Below are positions 60,479-64,000 of a stretch of DNA of 64,000 nt, piece by piece. The position numbers and the translations under genes are program-made. The notes below the pieces were generated by a model. The model ran no database searches. It was not told the origin of the DNA and saw only the letters and a list, made by a program, of their open reading frames with translations. The DNA comes from SG8-4 sp964598225. Its GTDB lineage: Bacteria; Planctomycetota; Phycisphaerae; Sedimentisphaerales; Anaerobacaceae. Every line of letters starts with the position of its first letter. Position 1 is the first letter of the stretch. The stretch is from positions 1 to 64,000 of the forward strand of contig CAZRBG010000019.1 in NCBI GenBank assembly GCA_964598225.1, read 5' to 3'.

Positions 60479-60904
60479 TCAAGCACATTTCGGACATAGA
60501 CCTTCAAGTCGGACCTGCTGGCGACGAATGATAAATCCTTCATATGGGCTTTTTGCCATCGGCAGCGAGATTTCCATCAGGCAGTGGGTGTCGCCGCAGT
60601 TCGTACACGTGAAATGGGGATGGCATTGGTGCTCAGTACAGTTATTTGCCAGTTCGTAATGCTGTGCTCGTGTGTCCAACATGGCCTTATGAACAAGCCC
60701 AACGCGCAACAGGCTCTCGAGAGTCCTGTAAATCGTGACCTTATCGAAATGCTCTTTGCCGGAGAGCCTGGCTATTTGTTCCTGGCTCAAAGGCCTGTGG
60801 GCCTTGATGAGGACTTCTAGTATAGCTACTCTGCCGGCCGTGCAGTAAAGCCCGGCTGACTTGAGCATCCCCCGTGCATGCGATTCTAAACCTGTCTTGT
60901 TCAT
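60479..60904 (-). CDS. Fur-family metalloregulator (Zur-like)
   Basis: A 141-residue Fur-family regulator with the winged-helix DNA-binding region (about 15-75, including FDKVTIYRTLESLLRVGLVHK) and the dimer domain. Structural zinc cysteines are C100, C103, C137 and C140, with an extra C108. The HPHFTCTNCGDTHCLME segment resembles Zur-type proteins more than iron-sensing Fur; this is inferred. Neighbours with His clusters on both sides suggest zinc as the signal. It lies 54 bp downstream of the membrane-protein gene and is probably co-transcribed with it. Confidence 0.9.
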   Translation of the reverse strand: MNKTGLESHARGMLKSAGLYCTAGRVAILEVLIKAHRPLSQEQIARLSGKEHFDKVTIYRTLESLLRVGLVHKAMLDTRAQHYELANNCTEHQCHPHFTCTNCGDTHCLMEISLPMAKSPYEGFIIRRQQVRLEGLCPKCA

Positions 60905-60958
60905 TGTCTTTTCCAGCCAAATATGCCACTTGTCCGAGTCGCGGCAGCAACGTTCCTC

Positions 60959-61717
60959 TCAATGATGGTGTTTCGGCACCTCGACCCCTGCCTTGACAAA
61001 CAGCAGCGGAAAAATGATATCGCTGACGCAGCAGGGAAGCCAAACAGCAATGAATAACACGATAAACATGCCGATCAGCATTATCGTGGTAAACTCACCG
61101 CCTGTATTCATCAGGACGTGAAAAGACGATGCCCACGTACTGATCAGGACGTGTCCTGTATGTGGGAATTTGGTCAGGGGCAGGAACAACGCGATAGCAA
61201 TTCCGAGAAAAGCGGCCGGATTTACCAGATACCAGTCCTCTATAAAACCAAAGTGCAGTCGCTGACGAATACTGAGGTCCGGGCCTGCCGGTTCAGCTTC
61301 GCCATCGTGCTGGTGAGCATGATCGTTATGTTCTGTTTCATGCTCGCGGCCGTGTTCGTTGGCGTCTTCTTCAGAGTTCGCGTGGGAATGCAGAGGAATA
61401 GCCACTCCGAGGATGCTCTCGCCCAAGAAAGGAAGTATGCAATCGCTCAAAGTAGCTATGCCGATAGCGCCCAGATAGCCGACCAACACGATTTTCAATA
61501 GACTGGCGCGTTTTTCGTGCAGCCTGAATAAGGAAACAGTTACAATCGCCGAAAGCACCACATGGGTCGGATGGAAGAGCTGGAACAAGCGATGATTAAC
61601 CTCATGTCCGAAGTTCTTGAACAAAACCATGCAGATTATACCCGTTGCGGCCCCGAACAAGGTGAATGGCACATGGCCCCTCAGTTCTTCCCAGATTGTC
61701 ATCAACTTCTGGTGCAT
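60959..61717 (-). CDS. Polytopic membrane protein with histidine-rich loop
   Basis: A 252-residue protein with about six membrane segments (roughly 15-35, 47-65, 73-100, 160-180, 185-205, 212-235). A hydrophilic loop of about 30 residues between the third and fourth (about 109-140) contains nine His, mixed with Asp and Glu, and the C-terminus ends in HHH. Conserved-looking polar residues include CILPFLGE in segment 3 and PCCVSDIIFP in the last segment. The layout suggests metal transport or storage, but I do not recognise the family. It starts the Fur-containing gene run. Confidence 0.8.
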   Translation of the reverse strand: MHQKLMTIWEELRGHVPFTLFGAATGIICMVLFKNFGHEVNHRLFQLFHPTHVVLSAIVTVSLFRLHEKRASLLKIVLVGYLGAIGIATLSDCILPFLGESILGVAIPLHSHANSEEDANEHGREHETEHNDHAHQHDGEAEPAGPDLSIRQRLHFGFIEDWYLVNPAAFLGIAIALFLPLTKFPHTGHVLISTWASSFHVLMNTGGEFTTIMLIGMFIVLFIAVWLPCCVSDIIFPLLFVKAGVEVPKHHH

Positions 61718-61798
61718 CGTTGTTCCTATATTTGCAAAGCTTTGCTCAACAAGAGGCCTTTAAGCCAAATTAGATCACCGACTCTACAGTAACCTAAA

Positions 61799-61813
61799 TG
61801 CAACTAAGTTGCA
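61799..61813 (-). promoter_or_regulatory. Candidate Fur-family operator, copy 2, at a promoter
   Basis: A perfect 15-bp palindrome, TGCAACTAAGTTGCA, 82 bp upstream of the His-rich membrane protein. On the minus strand a possible promoter reads TTGCAA, then 17 bp, then TACTGT, with the -35 box inside the palindrome. That is a plausible repressor position. The core TAAGTTG is shared with copy 1. Confidence 0.6.
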
Positions 61814-62013
61814 AGTCTGTTTCATTTTTTAATACGTTTGGCTGCCGGGGATGTTCGGTCGATAGTCCCAACAAACTGCCAATTTTCGCTTGACAAAGTC
61901 GCTGTGTTTCACTATTTAAGGCGTTTTTGGTATAAAAGCTGTTGGTATATGTACAGACATTTTGTCGCATCCGTAGAGGCGGTTACAACGCCAGAATCAT
62001 GGAGTAGTTTAAG

Positions 62014-62196
62014 ATGTTACCAGTTAAAAAGACAAGCAAGAGCAAGACCCGAACCCGCCGGAGCCATCATCGTCTCACGGCTGCGAACTATTCGATTTGC
62101 AAAAAGTGCGATCAAGCCAAGCTGCCGCACGCAGCCTGTTCGAATTGCGGTTACGTTAATCCGAGAATTACGTTGAAGCTCGGTAAAGAATCGTAA
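62014..62196 (+). CDS. rpmF: 50S ribosomal protein L32
   Basis: A 60-residue ribosomal protein: MLPVKKTSKSKTRTRRSHHR start and a zinc ribbon at C29, C32, C42 and C45 (the zinc-binding C+ form). It precedes plsX and fabH by the usual gene order. The C+ form needs zinc, which is of interest beside a Zur-like locus; a C- paralogue would be expected elsewhere if the genome uses zinc-responsive ribosome exchange. No clear Shine-Dalgarno sequence. The DUF177/YceD gene often found upstream is absent. Confidence 0.95.
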   Translation: MLPVKKTSKSKTRTRRSHHRLTAANYSICKKCDQAKLPHAACSNCGYVNPRITLKLGKES

Positions 62197-62215
62197 TTTG
62201 GAGGGCTGATCGAGT

Positions 62216-63229
62216 ATGCGAATAGCATTAGATGCAATGGGAGGCGACGAAGCGCCGGAACAGATTATCGCAGGCGCCCTTGAATCGATCGATTCTCTAT
62301 CCGAAGACGATGCGTTGATACTTGTCGGCCCGGAGGACGAGGTAAAGGCTCGTCTGCCGTCTTCGGGACCGCATAGAGGTTCGATCAGCGTCGTTCACGC
62401 TCCCGATGTTATCGGTATGGACGCGGTGCCCATTGAGACTTTGCGAAAAAAGCCCAAAAGTTCCATAGCCGTGCTGGCTAAACTGGCCAAACTCGGCCAT
62501 GCCGACGCGGTGATCTCCGCAGGCAATACGGGTGCGTGTGTCGCGGCGTTTCAGATGCGGATGAGGAATCTGCCCGGAGTAAACCGTCCGGGAATTGCCG
62601 TAGTCTTTCCGACGCCCGAGGGACCGGTCACTATATGCGATGTCGGCGCCAATATCGCGTGCAAGCCGATAAACCTGCATCAGTACGCACTGATGGCCAA
62701 CGCATACTCGAAACACCTGCTCGGCATGGAGCATCCAAGAGTGGGGCTTATGAGCATCGGCTCGGAAGATGCCAAGGGCAACGAGGTCGTCAAAAAGACG
62801 CTGGAACTGCTCAAATCCGACAACAGGTTGAATTTCGTCGGCAACGTGGAGGGCAAAGACATATTCAGCGGAGCTTGCGAAGTTGTTGTTACCGAGGGTT
62901 TCGTCGGAAACGTGATTCTAAAACTTACCGAAAGCCTCGTCGACGGGCTCTTCAGAGCTATAAAAGACGAGCTGATGGAAGAGAAGATCCGGCTTGCGAT
63001 GAAGTTCAAGCCCGTTATGAAGAGGATTTATGAAAAATACGACTACAGCGAATACGGCGGCGCGCTTCTGTTAGGTGTCAACGGGACGGCGGTGATCTGT
63101 CACGGATCGAGTAAGAGTAAGATGATTAAGAACGCCATCCTTGCATCGAAGAAATTCTATACCGAAAAGATAAACGACAGAATCGTGGAGTATCTTTCGG
63201 GAACTTGCGTAAGGACTGCTGATGAATAA
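62216..63229 (+). CDS. plsX: Phosphate acyltransferase PlsX
   Basis: A 337-residue enzyme that forms acyl-phosphate from acyl-ACP for phospholipid synthesis. Family motifs are present: IALDAMGGDEAPEQII at the N-terminus, ISAGNTGA, the VCDVGANI-type segment (ICDVGANIACKP), GLMSIGSEDAKGNE, FVGNVEGKDIFSGACEVVVT and GFVGNVILKLTE, and LLGVNGTAVICHGSS near the C-terminus. GGAGGGCTGATCGAGT precedes the ATG. Its end overlaps fabH by 8 bp. Confidence 0.97.
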   Translation: MRIALDAMGGDEAPEQIIAGALESIDSLSEDDALILVGPEDEVKARLPSSGPHRGSISVVHAPDVIGMDAVPIETLRKKPKSSIAVLAKLAKLGHADAVISAGNTGACVAAFQMRMRNLPGVNRPGIAVVFPTPEGPVTICDVGANIACKPINLHQYALMANAYSKHLLGMEHPRVGLMSIGSEDAKGNEVVKKTLELLKSDNRLNFVGNVEGKDIFSGACEVVVTEGFVGNVILKLTESLVDGLFRAIKDELMEEKIRLAMKFKPVMKRIYEKYDYSEYGGALLLGVNGTAVICHGSSKSKMIKNAILASKKFYTEKINDRIVEYLSGTCVRTADE

Positions 63230-64000
63230 TACCCCCGACGGACGCCTCCCCGCCTTTCGCGCAGTTATAACAGGTTACGGTTCTTTTGCGCCGGCCAGGA
63301 CACTGTCAAACGACGAACTCGGCGAGATGGTCGATACTTCCGACAAATGGATTACTACGCGTACCGGGATCAAGAAACGCCACATTACCACCGATGAGCA
63401 AAGCACCGCCCTTCTCGCTACCGAGGCCGCAAGGAGTGCTTTGGCCGAGGCCGATCTCGATGGATCGGATCTCGACATTATTATCGTCGCGACCGTAACG
63501 CCCGAAATGGTCTTTCCCTCTACCGCATCTTTCGTTCAGCGGGCTCTCGGTGCGGATAAAGCATGGGTGTTCGATCTTGCCGCAGCCTGCAGCGGTTTTA
63601 TCTATAGCCTTTCTATCGTCCAACAGTTCATAGAAAGCGGCCGGTACAAAAATGCACTGGTGATAGGCGCCGAGACCCTGAGCAAGATTGTCGACTGGAC
63701 CGACCGGACCAGTTGTATCCTGTTCGGCGACGGCGCCGGAGCGTTTGTGCTCGAACGAAGCGAGGACGGGCGCAAAGGATTGATCTACAGCACTCTGCAT
63801 TCGGATGGCGACCGCTGGGAAGCGCTGCACTGCAAGGCGTACGGATCGCGATATCCGGTGAGCAAAGAGCTGGAAGATCCGAATATGGTCTACATGCAGA
63901 TCAAGGGCCGCGAAGTATATCAGCAGGCGATTCGCCGTATAATAGAGACTATCGAACATTCTCTCAAAGCCTGCGATCTTACCCTCGGTGACGTTGGAAT
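63222..64000 (+). CDS. fabH: Beta-ketoacyl-ACP synthase III (FabH), cut by window end
   Basis: About 259 residues are visible. The start MNNTPDGRLP leads to the FabH core: TSDKWITTRTGIKKRHI, SALAEADLDGSDLDIIIVAT, and the catalytic C123 in LAAACSGFIYSL. GDGAGAFVLE follows. The catalytic His and Asn lie beyond the window. It starts fatty acid synthesis by condensing acetyl-CoA with malonyl-ACP. The ATG overlaps plsX by 8 bp, consistent with an rpmF-plsX-fabH operon. Confidence 0.95.
   Translation, partial: MNNTPDGRLPAFRAVITGYGSFAPARTLSNDELGEMVDTSDKWITTRTGIKKRHITTDEQSTALLATEAARSALAEADLDGSDLDIIIVATVTPEMVFPSTASFVQRALGADKAWVFDLAAACSGFIYSLSIVQQFIESGRYKNALVIGAETLSKIVDWTDRTSCILFGDGAGAFVLERSEDGRKGLIYSTLHSDGDRWEALHCKAYGSRYPVSKELEDPNMVYMQIKGREVYQQAIRRIIETIEHSLKACDLTLGDVG

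Overview
The window looks like a chromosomal piece of a Planctomycetota bacterium, most likely a Phycisphaerae/Sedimentisphaerales-type lineage. This is inferred from gene content, not from a marker search. The clues are a hybrid type II secretion/type IV pilus locus built on PilM-PilN-PilO, many pseudopilins, secreted proteins ending in dockerin-like GDxNxDGxVDxxD segments, a PL11 rhamnogalacturonan lyase, Tat-targeted Gfo/Idh/MocA and aldo-keto reductase-like proteins, a DUF6807/PmoA-like protein, and the absence of dnaN beside dnaA. The window has no rRNA, recognisable tRNA, CRISPR array, prophage or complete insertion sequence.

Layout. 1-2019: secreted beta-helix protein. 2474-20148 (all minus strand): a long secretion locus running, in transcription order, major pseudopilin, divergent pseudopilin, GspG-like, GspI-like, GspJ-like, PilX/GspK-like with a LamG domain, GspH-like, PilM, PilN, PilO, a GspC/PilP-like protein, secretin, histidine kinase, CheY-like receiver, GAF/HD-GYP protein, STAS protein, GspE and GspF. 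20996-25679: tsaE, PL11 lyase, thiL, argH. 26084-28341 (plus): rhodanese, nagA and an Isf-like flavoprotein. 28391-31017: glycosyltransferase and dnaA, divergent from ftsY. 32622-34880: membrane protein, DUF2062 protein and DUF6807/PmoA-like protein. 35047-38310: PPi-type phosphofructokinase and a double zinc-ribbon membrane protein. 38513-41092: a frameshifted small secreted-protein gene, a PA2778/PA2779-type pair and an internally deleted avtA remnant. 41099-48236: addA and addB. 49061-55674: secreted or periplasmic catabolic and hypothetical proteins. 55891-57196: DUF134 regulator, NifX-like protein and TrmO, preceded by a clear promoter with an overlapping operator. 57466-61717: a Fur-family regulator with histidine-rich membrane and secreted proteins. 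62014-64000: rpmF, plsX and fabH (cut by the window end), the usual lipid-synthesis cluster.

How the genes may work together. The secretion locus carries a full inner-membrane platform, ATPase, secretin and six or seven pseudopilins, plus its own signalling genes (kinase, receiver, HD-GYP, STAS). It may export the dockerin-tagged proteins found elsewhere in the window. The 57-62 kb region is the best candidate for an under-described system: a Fur/Zur-type regulator, a membrane protein with a histidine-rich loop, a small histidine-rich protein, and two related secreted proteins sharing a CPxxHxxIG start, one with a histidine-rich tail. Two related palindromes lie upstream of two of these genes. 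I read it as a predicted metal (probably zinc) acquisition or handling locus.

The intergenic spaces are rich in small palindromic repeats: GTCATTCCCGCGAAGG-type elements with tandemly amplified ends, a TTCGTAGTG/CACTACGAA two-hairpin element in three copies (one interrupted by a 183-bp imperfect palindrome), GGTGGGGC/GCCCCACC hairpins, and one MITE-like element with a 13-bp direct repeat. All functional names rest on motif reading from the sequence; no database search was possible.
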